A stretch of DNA of 61,153 bases from an uncultured Erysipelotrichaceae bacterium (GTDB lineage Bacteria > Bacillota_I > Bacilli_A > Erysipelotrichales > Erysipelotrichaceae), in the NCBI GenBank assembly GCA_947036815.1, contig CAMQRS010000004.1:1-61153 (forward strand), in the 5' to 3' direction. Positions 24,711 through 34,787 of this stretch are shown here, piece after piece. The notes beneath the pieces are model-generated. The model did no database searches, was not told the DNA's origin, and saw only the letters and a list, made by a program, of their open reading frames with translations. Made by a program: the position numbers and the translations under genes. Positions within the stretch are counted from its first letter, which is position 1; each line of letters starts with the position of its first letter.

Positions 24711-27206
24711 TTATTCAAAATCTTTTAATCGCTCAACTAAAGATTTATGTGCTGATAACCTCTTATAGAAAACTGGTGGGATAATTACACAGATTACAAT
24801 AACTAAAAGGGAAGCAATAAAGACTGGCACTATAGGTATTGAAAACGATACCTGCATATAGTTCATTGATTCAAATACAATATAAGTAATCCCTGTCCCT
24901 ATAGTAAATGTGATAAAAATCGAACCAATCGCATACAGTAACCCTTCTTTAATTAATAGATTACTTACTTGAGTTCTAGACATTCCGATACTTTCCATAG
25001 TAGCAAAAACAAGTGTTCTATTATGTATCCCAGCAACTATAGTATTTATATAATTTAACATACTAATCAACAACATTAAACTTGAAATAAGGATACCTAT
25101 GATAACCATATTTCCTTGTGCATCATTAATCAATTTTAAATCTTCATACTTGGATTGATTAAATACATCTTGACTCAAAGGATTATCTTCACTTAATGAT
25201 TGTATTGATTTTTCTGTGGCTTCATTATAAATCTCTTTGTATTTTATATTTAAACTCATACAATAACTGTTTTGGGTTAATGAGTTTAAGTAGTCTTTAC
25301 TAACAATCAGCGATACTCCAACATTCGTAGTTGCGCCATAATATCCCTCGTAACTAACACCTCCTATAGGCAATTCATGACTTTGTCCATCCAAGATGAA
25401 ATCAACCTTGTCATAGCCATTAATTTCTTCAGTAAACTCAAATCCTGCATATTGTATTATGCTTGTATTTCCACTTATAAACTCTTGTTTATTTATCTCG
25501 TCTCCCATTAAGCTATTTAAATAATTGAACTCTTCTTCGTCAATTGCTTTCAGCATTCCATAGTATTTCCTAGGATTATTCTGATACTCTAACCTAGTCT
25601 CTTCATAATTCATATAAGGTCTTGTTTCTACTATTCTTTTTATCCAACTATCTGAGAATCCATTAGCCTGATAGGGAATAAGAATCGCTACCCCTTCTAC
25701 AGAATGAATTTGCTCTATTCCTTCCAGTTTTTTTAATTTAGAAATGAAATCATCGTTAATTACTTCTTGTAATGAGTCTATATCTTCTGTCGTTTGTGAT
25801 TGATTATGCATTGTAAAATCTGCATCCCAATAGTTTGCAAATACTGTTCGCTTACCTTGGCTCGTAACTATCGTTACTAACATATAAAAGGTAATCAAGC
25901 TAGTTGCTAAAGACAACAATATCATCAGTGTAGTTTTCTTATCTTTTCTTAATTGTTGTTTCGCCAATTTCCATAGCACTTTTCCTTTTACATATTCTTT
26001 ATTTCCATGATCATTCATATTACTTACCTGATATTTTATTGCTTCTATCGGTGTCACTCTTGATGCTATGCGAAGAGGGTTTTTCATTCCTAATATAATA
26101 GCAATGCTTGTTACTACTAGACTCAATAGCACGATTACTAAATGAAATTGAATAGATATATTTCCTATCTCACTCTCTAATATCCCCATACTATACGGTA
26201 CTACAAAATAGGAAATACAAAAGCCTAGAAGTACTCCAAGGAACATCCCTAATAGACTAATATATACTATTTGTTTTCGCAACAGTTGTATTAATTGCTT
26301 CTTTGTCATACCTAATGTTTGTAATAACCCATAGTATCGTATTTTTTTTATAGTAGACATATACAATATATTAAATATTAATAAATAAGCACTTACACAT
26401 ATAATAAAGCACAAGCCTAAAATTCCTACTAATAATGTTAATGAACGATCTATGTAGTCTGTAGTTTGAAATAGTTGTTGATTTGCTAATTGTAGACTTT
26501 CTTCTATCTTTGCAATAGTTGCATTTGAGATATAATTACTTTTAAACGTCATATGAAGGCTACCTGTTAATGATAAATCATAGCCTGTGCTTTCGTAAAA
26601 TTCCTTTGATACATAAAATACTGACTGATCTCCAAACCCTTCCCATATACCACTAATGATGAAGTCTTTATGATGAACACCTGTATTCGTTTCATAAGTT
26701 AATGAGAGTGTATCCCCTATATTCAAACTAGCTAAATTGCATGCTTCTAGAGCTTTCTTTGTTACCATTAATTCATTTTCTTTTTGTGGATATTTTCCGT
26801 ATTCATTCGTTCTCACATCTGCATGTTGATACTTCCAATAGCTCTGGTCGCTCCAAATTAGTGCAACATCCACAGTAGCATCACTCTTCGAACTTTTTAC
26901 AACACCTGCATAAGATAGTACCCCTACTGTGTCAACTTTCGACTCTTTACTTACTATATTTTTTTGTTTATCTGAAAATCCATTCACTATAACAGCATCA
27001 AAATTTGCTCCATGTAATCTGGCGTCTTGCAACCTGCTTAAATCTAAATAAGTAAAACCTACACTCAAGATGCTATATATCATGAAAACAGACAGTGCAA
27101 TGGTAATTAGAAGTACTGTATGCTTCTTCTTTTCTTTTTTCATGTTGTTTATTGCTAATTTTGAAATAATTTTCTTATTGTTATTCATTAACATATAAGT
27201 CATCAT
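24711..27206 (-). CDS. ABC transporter permease, FtsX/MacB type
   Basis: 831 residues with the layout of Gram-positive ten-helix FtsX-type permeases: helix 1 at about 30-50, a large extracytoplasmic domain, helices in 260-395 and 430-455, a second external domain, and three final helices at about 715-820. Such permeases with MacB-like ATPases export or sense peptides, lipids or antibiotics. The start is uncertain: ATGs at 27206, 27203, 27194 and 27188 all lie in the end of the ATPase gene, and the last gives an 8-base ATGAATAA overlap. With the ATPase, and the two-component genes upstream, this looks like a peptide-antibiotic sensing or detoxification module. Confidence 0.88.
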   Translation of the reverse strand: MMTYMLMNNNKKIISKLAINNMKKEKKKHTVLLITIALSVFMIYSILSVGFTYLDLSRLQDARLHGANFDAVIVNGFSDKQKNIVSKESKVDTVGVLSYAGVVKSSKSDATVDVALIWSDQSYWKYQHADVRTNEYGKYPQKENELMVTKKALEACNLASLNIGDTLSLTYETNTGVHHKDFIISGIWEGFGDQSVFYVSKEFYESTGYDLSLTGSLHMTFKSNYISNATIAKIEESLQLANQQLFQTTDYIDRSLTLLVGILGLCFIICVSAYLLIFNILYMSTIKKIRYYGLLQTLGMTKKQLIQLLRKQIVYISLLGMFLGVLLGFCISYFVVPYSMGILESEIGNISIQFHLVIVLLSLVVTSIAIILGMKNPLRIASRVTPIEAIKYQVSNMNDHGNKEYVKGKVLWKLAKQQLRKDKKTTLMILLSLATSLITFYMLVTIVTSQGKRTVFANYWDADFTMHNQSQTTEDIDSLQEVINDDFISKLKKLEGIEQIHSVEGVAILIPYQANGFSDSWIKRIVETRPYMNYEETRLEYQNNPRKYYGMLKAIDEEEFNYLNSLMGDEINKQEFISGNTSIIQYAGFEFTEEINGYDKVDFILDGQSHELPIGGVSYEGYYGATTNVGVSLIVSKDYLNSLTQNSYCMSLNIKYKEIYNEATEKSIQSLSEDNPLSQDVFNQSKYEDLKLINDAQGNMVIIGILISSLMLLISMLNYINTIVAGIHNRTLVFATMESIGMSRTQVSNLLIKEGLLYAIGSIFITFTIGTGITYIVFESMNYMQVSFSIPIVPVFIASLLVIVICVIIPPVFYKRLSAHKSLVERLKDFE

Positions 27207-27876
27207 CCTTCACAATCATACCATCTTCTATTTGTATGATTCTATCTGCCATTTGTGCAATATCTAAGTTATGTGTAATGATAATAAGAGTCTGATTGTA
27301 TTGCTTTGCAATCCCCTTTAGAAGACCGATTACTTCATGCCCTGTAGAAGTGTCTAAATTACCGGTTGGTTCATCTGCTAGAATAATTGCGGGCTTTATA
27401 GCTAATGCTCTTGCAATTGCCACTCGTTGACGTTCCCCTCCTGATAGCATAGATGGATATAACTCTTTTTTATCTTCCATGTGTAAGCTTATTAATAATT
27501 TCCGAATAAATTCGTGGTCTATATTTACTCCGTCCAGTTCCAATGGGAAAGTGATATTATCATATACATTCAAGTCTGGAATTAAATTGTATTGTTGAAA
27601 TACAAATCCTACCTTTCTACGTCTAAAGAGAGCTAATTGTTTATGATTCATTTGTGCAAGATTCATATTATCGACAAAGACAGTTCCACTTGTAGGAATA
27701 TCTAATCCTCCAATCATATGTAATAAGGTGCTTTTCCCACATCCTGATTTTCCAATGATAGATACAAATTCATGTTTTTTAATTTCTAGCGATATGCCAT
27801 CTAATGCTTTTATCATGTGATTTCCTACTTGATAGTGCTTTTTTATATTTACTACTTTGACTGTTAAATTATCCAT
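27181..27876 (-). CDS. ABC transporter ATP-binding protein, MacB/LolD family
   Basis: 231 residues. Walker A 'GKSGCGKST' near residue 42, Q-loop 'FVFQQYNLIPDLNVYDN', signature 'LSGGERQRVAIARAL' near 142, and Walker B 'IILADEPTGNLD' with the His switch at 'IIITHN'. This is the ATPase of the FtsX-type permease encoded next, with which it overlaps. Its promoter region holds two direct repeats typical of OmpR-family regulators, which links it to the two-component genes immediately upstream. Confidence 0.93.
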   Translation of the reverse strand: MDNLTVKVVNIKKHYQVGNHMIKALDGISLEIKKHEFVSIIGKSGCGKSTLLHMIGGLDIPTSGTVFVDNMNLAQMNHKQLALFRRRKVGFVFQQYNLIPDLNVYDNITFPLELDGVNIDHEFIRKLLISLHMEDKKELYPSMLSGGERQRVAIARALAIKPAIILADEPTGNLDTSTGHEVIGLLKGIAKQYNQTLIIITHNLDIAQMADRIIQIEDGMIVKDDDLYVNE

Positions 27877-27905
27877 TAATAGTTACCCCCAGTTTTCTCT
27901 AAGTT

Positions 27906-27940
27906 ATTATAAAACAAAATAATCACAAACCATTCACAAA
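27906..27940 (-). promoter_or_regulatory. promoter of the ABC operon with OmpR-type direct repeats
   Basis: On the minus strand TTTGTGA (27940-27934) is repeated as TTTGTGA (27929-27923) with an 11-base period, and TATAAT lies at 27911-27906. The repeats cover the -35 position, as expected for activation by an OmpR/PhoB-type response regulator. The ATPase ATG lies 30 bases downstream. Confidence 0.7.
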
Positions 27941-27942
27941 GG

Positions 27943-27967
27943 AAAAAAATCACAATTATGTGATTTT
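27943..27967 (-). terminator. intrinsic terminator of the two-component operon
   Basis: AAAATCACA / TGTGATTTT (27946-27954 with 27959-27967) followed by seven T on the minus strand. It abuts the TGA stop of the kinase gene, so the regulator-kinase mRNA ends before the ABC promoter. Confidence 0.8.
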
Positions 27968-28887
27968 CAGTTAGGTAAATAAATGATAAATGTGCTACCT
28001 TTTCCAACTTGTGATTGCACTTCTATATATCCATTCTGCAATTCTATGATGTTACGCGCCAAATATAGTCCAACACCGATACCATCACTATCATGTACTT
28101 CAGGCTCACGATAAAACCGTTTAAAAATAGAGGCTTGTCTTTGTATCGATATTCCTTTTCCTGTATCTTGAATACTTACTTTTGTAAATATAGCTTGTTG
28201 CGTGATCGTAATATTGATAGTCCCATTAATCCCTGTATATTTCACAGCATTATCTAGTATGTTTGCAATTGCTTCACTTGTCCACTTACTATCATGATTA
28301 ATAATAACACTCTCCTCATAGTCTACACTCACCCTTATATTTTTCTCATCTGCTTTTAAAATAATTACCTCAATGGCTGAAACAAGCGTTTGTTGAATCC
28401 TAGTTGGTGTCTTTAAAATTTTAATAGTACCTGTTTCCAATCTCGATATCTTCACAAGGCTATTAAAAAGAAATTCTAATTTATCCACTTGCTTCATTGT
28501 TTTTTCTAAATACATGCGATTTTCTTCTGAGGTTTGCTCCTCTGAAATAATTTCTAAATACAGTTTAATATTGGCGATTGGTGTTTTTATTTGATGTGAT
28601 ATATCTGATGTTAATTCTTTTAGTTTCATCTTTTCATCATATAAACTCGCTTTTTTTTCTGTATGTATTGTTGATACTTGAACTAATTTATTATTTACCT
28701 TACCCCATAAGTCATCTTCAATACTATGAATTGGATCTATAACATCTTCCTTAATTAACTTATCTAAATTGTAATTTAATTGATTCGCAAAGCTATATAT
28801 ATCTTTTTTTAACGTAGCGTTTTTCCATAAAAGATAAGTGATTAACATCATCAACAAAAGAATGATGAATAATAATATTATTTCCAT
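27967..28887 (-). CDS. sensor histidine kinase
   Basis: 306 residues. Only one membrane helix (residues 2-20) and no external domain. The H-box is 'SDISHQIKTPIANIKLYLE' near residue 95, and the ATPase domain has the N-box 'AIANILDNAVKY', G1 'DTGKGIS' and G2 'GIGVGLYLAR'. A kinase with so little sensory surface suggests that it reads the state of a partner membrane protein, as intramembrane-sensing kinases do with their ABC permeases; here the FtsX-type permease is the candidate. It ends in TGA and overlaps the regulator gene by 10 bases. Confidence 0.92.
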   Translation of the reverse strand: MEIILLFIILLLMMLITYLLWKNATLKKDIYSFANQLNYNLDKLIKEDVIDPIHSIEDDLWGKVNNKLVQVSTIHTEKKASLYDEKMKLKELTSDISHQIKTPIANIKLYLEIISEEQTSEENRMYLEKTMKQVDKLEFLFNSLVKISRLETGTIKILKTPTRIQQTLVSAIEVIILKADEKNIRVSVDYEESVIINHDSKWTSEAIANILDNAVKYTGINGTINITITQQAIFTKVSIQDTGKGISIQRQASIFKRFYREPEVHDSDGIGVGLYLARNIIELQNGYIEVQSQVGKGSTFIIYLPN

Positions 28888-29537
28888 ATATACCCCATTC
28901 CATAAACGTTTGAAATATAAGAGTGCCCTTCCCCTTCTATTTTTTTACGTATTCTATTGATGTTTACCGCAAGTGTATGTTTATCTGATAACTCTATACC
29001 CTGATCCCAAAGTGCATTTAAAAGTATTTCATAAGTAAGTAATTGTCCTTTATGTTCTATTAATTTCTTTAATATTTTATACTCTGTTGGTGTCATCGCA
29101 TTTACTATATTTCCAATTTTAATAGTTCCTAATTCAAAGTCTATGTTTAAAAATCCATCATCGTAAATATTTAGTTCCTTAGTACCCTTCAAAATCAATT
29201 CTATTTTTTTAAGCAATATTTTTAGTGAGAATGGCTTGGTAATATAATCTGTCGCTCCTAACTCATAACCATTCAAAATATCTTCTTCTAAATCTCTTGC
29301 TGAAAGAAATAAAACCGGAACATTGTTGTGCTCTTTTAACCACTTACAAAATTCAAAGCCTGTTCCATCTGATAGATTAATATCTAATAAGGCTATTTCA
29401 AATGCATTTGTATTGACTAACGCTCTTCCATCTTTACAATTGTGAGCGGACAACACCGCATATCCTTCTTTTTCTAAATAAGAAGTAAGCGTTTGATTCA
29501 ATTCTATATCATCTTCAAGTAAAAGAATTGTATTCAT
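28878..29537 (-). CDS. OmpR-family response regulator
   Basis: 219 residues. The receiver domain has the acidic pair near residue 8-9, the phosphoacceptor in 'ALLDINLSDG' near residue 51, 'LSARD' and the Lys of 'YITKPF'. A winged-helix effector domain follows, with 'MTPTEYKILKKL' and 'VNINRIRKKIE'. It pairs with the overlapping kinase gene and probably activates the ABC operon through the 11-base-period direct repeats upstream of it. AAGGAGG precedes the ATG. Confidence 0.93.
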   Translation of the reverse strand: MNTILLLEDDIELNQTLTSYLEKEGYAVLSAHNCKDGRALVNTNAFEIALLDINLSDGTGFEFCKWLKEHNNVPVLFLSARDLEEDILNGYELGATDYITKPFSLKILLKKIELILKGTKELNIYDDGFLNIDFELGTIKIGNIVNAMTPTEYKILKKLIEHKGQLLTYEILLNALWDQGIELSDKHTLAVNINRIRKKIEGEGHSYISNVYGMGYIWK

Positions 29538-29713
29538 AATAAATCCTCCTTATTTTATAAGACTATAAATACATTTTGGTTATATGTCTTCTTATCCTTG
29601 AATAACCATAGATCGCACCATTACAACTAGTATGTATATCCCTTAAGTCTGTCACTATCAGATGCATGGTATTTATATGTTGTAATATTTAATGATTAAA
29701 CAGTATGTAAATA

Positions 29714-29947
29714 TTAAATAAAGACAATGTATATCATTATCGTATAAATGAAAATCCCTGCACCTAATGTTAAGAATCCCGTCGCTTTTCGATTAGTCTC
29801 AAAACATTCCTTCGCTAATATAAATTCTGACATTCCTAAGAATACCATCATTAATGGCATAGATATATCATCATGTAGTAGATCGCTAAGACTTAGAAAA
29901 GCAAATAACACTCCAAGCAACGTAACAATTATTTTAATGTATTTCAT
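29714..29947 (-). CDS. DUF3953 small membrane protein, copy B
   Basis: 77 residues, same family and same gene structure as the copy at 24333. The first 54 residues are identical; differences cluster in the last third. It lies in the second 360-bp direct repeat, upstream of the two-component operon. Whether both copies are functional is unknown. Confidence 0.7.
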   Translation of the reverse strand: MKYIKIIVTLLGVLFAFLSLSDLLHDDISMPLMMVFLGMSEFILAKECFETNRKATGFLTLGAGIFIYTIMIYIVFI

Positions 29948-30083
29948 TATATTTCTCCTTTAATCATCTACTTATAGCCATTGTGCCATATTAGTAGACA
30001 TTAATCTTTATACATCTATTTTAATTAAATAAACAAAGAAATGCAAGCAAACTAGAGCTATTTAAAGATGATTTAATAGCATA
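29724..30083. repeat. 360-bp direct repeat, copy B
   Basis: Same orientation and length as 24343-24702, about 97% identical by eye, with a central stretch of more than 200 identical bases. The two copies bracket the ABC transporter and two-component genes, so recombination between them would delete the cassette and leave one DUF3953 gene. Confidence 0.9.
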
Positions 30084-30271
30084 TAATTTTATAGTATGAT
30101 TATTCTACTCTAGTTCTGTTTATAAGCCTACAGTACTACTAATTATCCCTGTAGAACCATATTAATAAAAAGCAGTATAATAAATATGAATATGCAATTG
30201 GCATTCTGTCTTAGGAATACTTTTAAATATATATTTATATTAATGATTATTTTAAAAATGTATTTTAGAAT

Positions 30272-30308
30272 AATAAAAAGGTATGAAATTTTTTTGTTTT
30301 CATACCTT
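30272..30308 (-). terminator. intrinsic terminator after the DUF262 gene
   Basis: Stem AAGGTATGAAA / TTTCATACCTT (30278-30288 with 30298-30308) with a T run on the minus strand. A similar GTATGAA hairpin lies at 34788-34820, at the other end of the two-gene block. The preceding 190 bases (30084-30271) hold no gene I can support. Confidence 0.75.
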
Positions 30309-30415
30309 AATTACATTCTAAGTAGTAATGGTTTTTATTCTACTACTTCTATATTTTTTTAATTAAGAATAATATAATCATGTGCCTCTTGTTACAATGC
30401 ATCACTATGTATTCT

Positions 30416-32209
30416 TTACTGCCAGTTCCATTCTAATATTTTTTTATATAATTCAGCACGTTCTATAATATCTGAACGATTAAATTCCGTGTAACTCTTA
30501 AAAGGAAGATTATTGTTTGTTATAAATCTTTTAAACCCCGGACTTTTACTATACTTAGTTTCATTTAAACTTTGTGCTAAAATATTTTGTCCGTAATAAT
30601 GACTAACTTTCAATGAAAAAGAATCATCTCCATAAGAGGCATTAAAACTCTTAGGTAACAATAGCAGATCCCCTATATTGTTTCTTGTCGCACTAAATTC
30701 AGATTCATTAGAAAACTCTCTCGTGTGTTCATTAAAATGGTCTGACCAGATATGTTCCACTTCAATATCTTTCTTATTAAGCATATAATTTGACTCGTTT
30801 GAGTTAACTGCAACAATTTCAGTTATTAATGATAATAATACTTTTATCTTATTTCTATTCTGTTGATTTAGAATAGGTGCGTTTTTAAGGATTAAAGGTT
30901 CTGTTGTATGGTTTATCAATATTGTTTCAATTTCATTAACTGATTTTCTACGTATCATTTTACATAGTTCATAAATAGAAGCTTCTAGTGCACTTTGTGA
31001 GATGACCCAGTGATTCCAAACTCTCCATGTAAGAATTTTTGTTAAGTATCTAGATACTAACTTGATTTTTTCTGTAACCGTATTCTCGTCATCTTTATAA
31101 TTAATTGCCGAGAGAATTAATGCTGGTTGTAATGTAAATCCATAATCGTAATTAACTACTAAATAGAAAAACTCGTCAGACTTTCTTTCGTGAGTGATAG
31201 CATTAATTCTTTCATACACTTTAGCATAATAAGTAATTTGATGTAAGAACTCTATATAATCATTTGAATTATTTAAACCAATTGACTCGCTATTATCCCT
31301 AAGCCACCTGTGAAATTCATTACCTATACGTGTAAAGTCTGAAGTGGTATTTTTACTTTGTGATAAATCTTCTGCATAATGTCCACGAAAGTAAATTTTG
31401 AAAAAATCAAATTCTGCTTTTGATTTTGAACTTAATTTTATATTCACTAAACGTTTCACAACACTGTCAAATTCAATAACAGCTTGTGCTCTCATTTTAG
31501 TATCAATATTAGCTAAGATGTAACTTCTTATCATTTCAATTTGTGTTAAAGAAAGTCCTCTATCATTCATTGTTTCAAATATAACATAAGCAAAATCATC
31601 ACTGTTTGTCCAAACTTTAGAAAATACAACTTTTTCTTTAAGGTAATACGCAAAGTGCGCAATATTATCTGCATTAATATTATCATTCCAGCAGTTAGCG
31701 ATTTCTGTATATCTTTCCACTAGATTATGTACGGATATAGATTCATCTGGTTGAACAGTATACCCTCCGTTTTCATATAGTGCAAGCATACACTCTTTTC
31801 GCTCTTCTATTTCTAAATTAAAACATTTAAAACCAAAATCATCACTATAAATAAGTTGATCAATATCGGCTTTTGGAAATCCTACAATATTCTTATAATG
31901 TTGTGTTAAGTGTATTAACAGTAAAGTAAACGTAGTGATTCTCTGTTGTCCATCTATTATTGCATTTCTGCCACTTGGTTTTATTGATAAAACAACTTCC
32001 CCCATATAGTATGGATCGTATGTTCTTACTTTTTCTGTTTTATCCCCATTCGTCCAGTTTCTTAAAAACTCCATTGATAAATCATTTACTAAATCTTCAA
32101 GTTGTTTTGTTTGCCATACATATTCACGCTGATAAAAATCAACATCAAATTTTTCAGCAAATAATGTTTTTATAGATACAACTTGACTTTGTACATCTTT
32201 ATTTCCCAT
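30416..32209 (-). CDS. DUF262 + DUF1524 (HNH) protein, GmrSD-like defence nuclease
   Basis: 597 residues. The N-terminal DUF262 (ParB-like/GmrS-type) domain shows 'FYQREYVW' (25-32) and the nucleotide-binding 'DGQQRITTF' (86-94). The C-terminal DUF1524 domain carries the HNH-type core 'EVEHIWSDH' (His486) and 'RNNIGDLLLLPKSFN'. Proteins with both domains include the type IV, modification-dependent enzyme GmrSD and single-chain anti-phage relatives such as BrxU. NTP-driven cleavage of modified phage DNA is therefore the likely role. AAAGG lies before the ATG. The gene follows the RloC-like gene by 53 bases in the same direction and probably shares its mRNA. Confidence 0.88.
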   Translation of the reverse strand: MGNKDVQSQVVSIKTLFAEKFDVDFYQREYVWQTKQLEDLVNDLSMEFLRNWTNGDKTEKVRTYDPYYMGEVVLSIKPSGRNAIIDGQQRITTFTLLLIHLTQHYKNIVGFPKADIDQLIYSDDFGFKCFNLEIEERKECMLALYENGGYTVQPDESISVHNLVERYTEIANCWNDNINADNIAHFAYYLKEKVVFSKVWTNSDDFAYVIFETMNDRGLSLTQIEMIRSYILANIDTKMRAQAVIEFDSVVKRLVNIKLSSKSKAEFDFFKIYFRGHYAEDLSQSKNTTSDFTRIGNEFHRWLRDNSESIGLNNSNDYIEFLHQITYYAKVYERINAITHERKSDEFFYLVVNYDYGFTLQPALILSAINYKDDENTVTEKIKLVSRYLTKILTWRVWNHWVISQSALEASIYELCKMIRRKSVNEIETILINHTTEPLILKNAPILNQQNRNKIKVLLSLITEIVAVNSNESNYMLNKKDIEVEHIWSDHFNEHTREFSNESEFSATRNNIGDLLLLPKSFNASYGDDSFSLKVSHYYGQNILAQSLNETKYSKSPGFKRFITNNNLPFKSYTEFNRSDIIERAELYKKILEWNWQ

Positions 32210-32262
32210 GATATAACCTTTCTTTACATTAAGTACTATACTATATATGTAATTAACTTTAA

Positions 32263-34605
32263 TTATCTACCCAATTTTTCTAATTTAGTTTTCCATTTTC
32301 TTATTTCTATTACTTCATCAATTTTGAAATATGCTTTTAAATGATTTTCATATAGTATAAGTATTATAACTAGCGCTATTTTAGCAGCTTCTTCTTTTTC
32401 ATTCTCACTAAAATTTTCAATACTGTCATTTTCATCAAAAGCTTTGACTAAATATTCGCTATGACTCTCGCAATTCACTAATATACCAAGCATGTAGTGA
32501 TCAATAAAACTAGAAACGACCGAATTAGCTCCTTCTATTTCCTCTACTTTCTTGCTAAGTACATCTGGACCTTCGTTGAAGATAAATGATGAAAACATTT
32601 CCATCACTCGTCTAATACTATTACCAATAGTTAGTGAGGTTAACTCACTTGTACCTTTATCTCCAAATAGATAAATATTATTTAAAAGTTTTTTATACTG
32701 ACTTATTCCACTTGTGAAATTGTCATCATATAATATAAATTCTTCTAACCTTTTTGAATTAACTATATTTTTATTACGTGCTTTCGATTTATATACATTT
32801 CTAATAATTTTTTCTAAATTATATGCAACATCATAATTATGAGTTAAAATAATAAACCGGCTCCCCTCATTCCCTTCTATAATTTCTGATATTTTTTTTC
32901 TCAAAAAACTATAAATTCCAATTTTGTTTTCATGATCAAAACTAGTTAACGGATCATCAATAACGACCAAATTTTCATTCTCGTACTTTTGATTAATATT
33001 TTGTTTTGATGCAATAGAAATAAGAAAATAACATAACGAAATAATATTTCATTCTCCAGTTGACAGTTTTGACAACTCAACCGTACTACCTTTACATTTA
33101 ACTATGTAGTTATCTCCATCTAATTCGATATTCAAACGATCGTTTGAACAAAAGACAGAGGCTAAAGATTCATTAATTTCATCAACAGCTAAGTTGAAAT
33201 TCCCCTTTTTACCTTCTAACTCTTTAATTTCATATTTAATTGATTTAATATCTAATATTATTTCATTAAATTCTTTAAGTGCAATATCTCTTTCCTCTAA
33301 TAATTTAAGATATTTTTTATAATCATCTTTAATAAATGATAATGATAGAGAATCATTTATTTCTTCCAAACTTTTCTTTATAGGCTTAATATTTTTCAGG
33401 TCTATATTATGCGTCGATATAAGTGCATTAATTTCACTAATAGCTATATTTAGTTGTTCACCACAAAATATGGCTTTTTCTTCTTGAAATAAAGGTTTAC
33501 TATATAAATTTTCTTTTTTTAATTCAACGTTACTATTAAATAAGTCAACTTGTTCATTGTATTGTTGTGTTTTTATTCGAATATCTTCTTTTTTTTCTAG
33601 CAAAATTATATCTGGTAATTCATCTAATATATATGTATTTAATTTTAATTTATTTAAATCGTCCAACAATTCTTTTTTATCTTTAGAGATAATTTTTTTA
33701 ATTTTATTTACTATAGTTTTTTTATAATCACTTTCTATATGTTTAAAACAAAAGGGACAAAATTGTTCATCTGAATTCATATATAAATTAATTTCATCTA
33801 TCCTAGAAATTCCTGAATTTTCTATCACGTCATATATTTTTAAGGACAAATCATCATCAATAGCCTTATTTAGCACTTTATCTAATAGTTCATCACAATT
33901 TGAACGAAGTTTTAATTCACAATAATTTAATTCTAATTTACATTCGCTGTTATTTTGTTTTAAGACATTATATTTTTTTAGAGCAAAATAAAATTCATCT
34001 GTTGTTCTTTTTATCTTTGAAGAATTTATTATTCTATCTAGAACATCACTTTTAACTGTAGCTTTACGACTTAAACCATCTATTTTTTGTTTCCTAGTAG
34101 CCCACTCTCCATCTTTTTTTAAAGATTCGATAATAGAATTATATATTGTTTGAGGATTATGATGGCTATTTGTGTCATTATATTTTTCTATCTTAATAAG
34201 TTCAATTTTTTCTTCTAACTTTACTAGTTCCTCCTTTTTTTCAATAAGCTTCTCGTCAACCAGTGCATCTTCACCCAATAAAACTATTGTGTCTAACCCA
34301 TTTTCTTTAAATTTTACATTTTCATCAATGAAACGTTCATTATAAATAAAAATTCTCTCAAATTTTTCTTTTGTTATAGGTTCATCATTTAAATCTTTCA
34401 CCTCTATATTTTCATCTTCAAAATTTTTAAATTTGTTATATAATAAATTTCCTATCGTTGTTTTTCCAGATCCATTTCTTCCATAAATAACAGTTGAATC
34501 ATTTTTTAAGTTTTGTTGGTGTTTTTCTAACAATGTGAATTTTGTATAACTATCCTCTCTAAAGGGATTCCCTTTTGCAGATAAAATAAGACCATTTTCA
34601 AACAT
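32263..34605 (-). pseudogene. RloC/PrrC-like ATPase with zinc hook, interrupted by TGA
   Basis: A continuous 780-codon frame with one internal stop. It has Walker A 'GRNGSGKTT' (42-50), a coiled-coil region around the zinc-hook 'FCPFC' (C283, C286), the signature 'LSTGE' (514-518), then TGA at 33049-33051 (codon 519) where the family has Arg. The frame goes straight on with 'NIISLCYFLI', Walker B 'LVVIDDP' (546-552) and 'ILTHN'. The C-terminal region has R665-R-V-M-E669 and 'NCESH' (H715), which resemble the Arg-Glu-His triad of the anticodon nucleases PrrC and RloC. One base change restores a full gene. Without readthrough, the N-terminal part lacks Walker B and should be inactive. The ACNase assignment is inference; the AAA_13-type ATPase is clear. 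GAGGT precedes the ATG. Confidence 0.8.
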
Positions 34606-34787
34606 AAGTATTACCTCGTACTTTCAGTTGTAATAATTATAGCATATTCGCAGTGGTTTATTTTTTATGTAAACAATATTTCTACTTAGTAAACGTTTTA
34701 CGAAACTATCATGCTTAAATTTACAAACATAATAATCGTGTTAATTCACTAATTCTTCGTATTTCCTAAGTTTTCTTACTAAAAGAT

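Noticed and set aside
27181-29537. A Bce-type bacitracin module in the strict sense
   Set aside because: The permease lacks a clearly placed 200-residue single external domain between helices 7 and 8; it has two large external regions like other FtsX-type exporters, so I do not use Bce names.
33049-33051. TGA read as Trp (mollicute code 4) in the RloC-like gene
   Set aside because: The position needs Arg after LSTGE, and TGA serves as the normal stop in the cellulose-synthase-like, histidine kinase and lysozyme genes.
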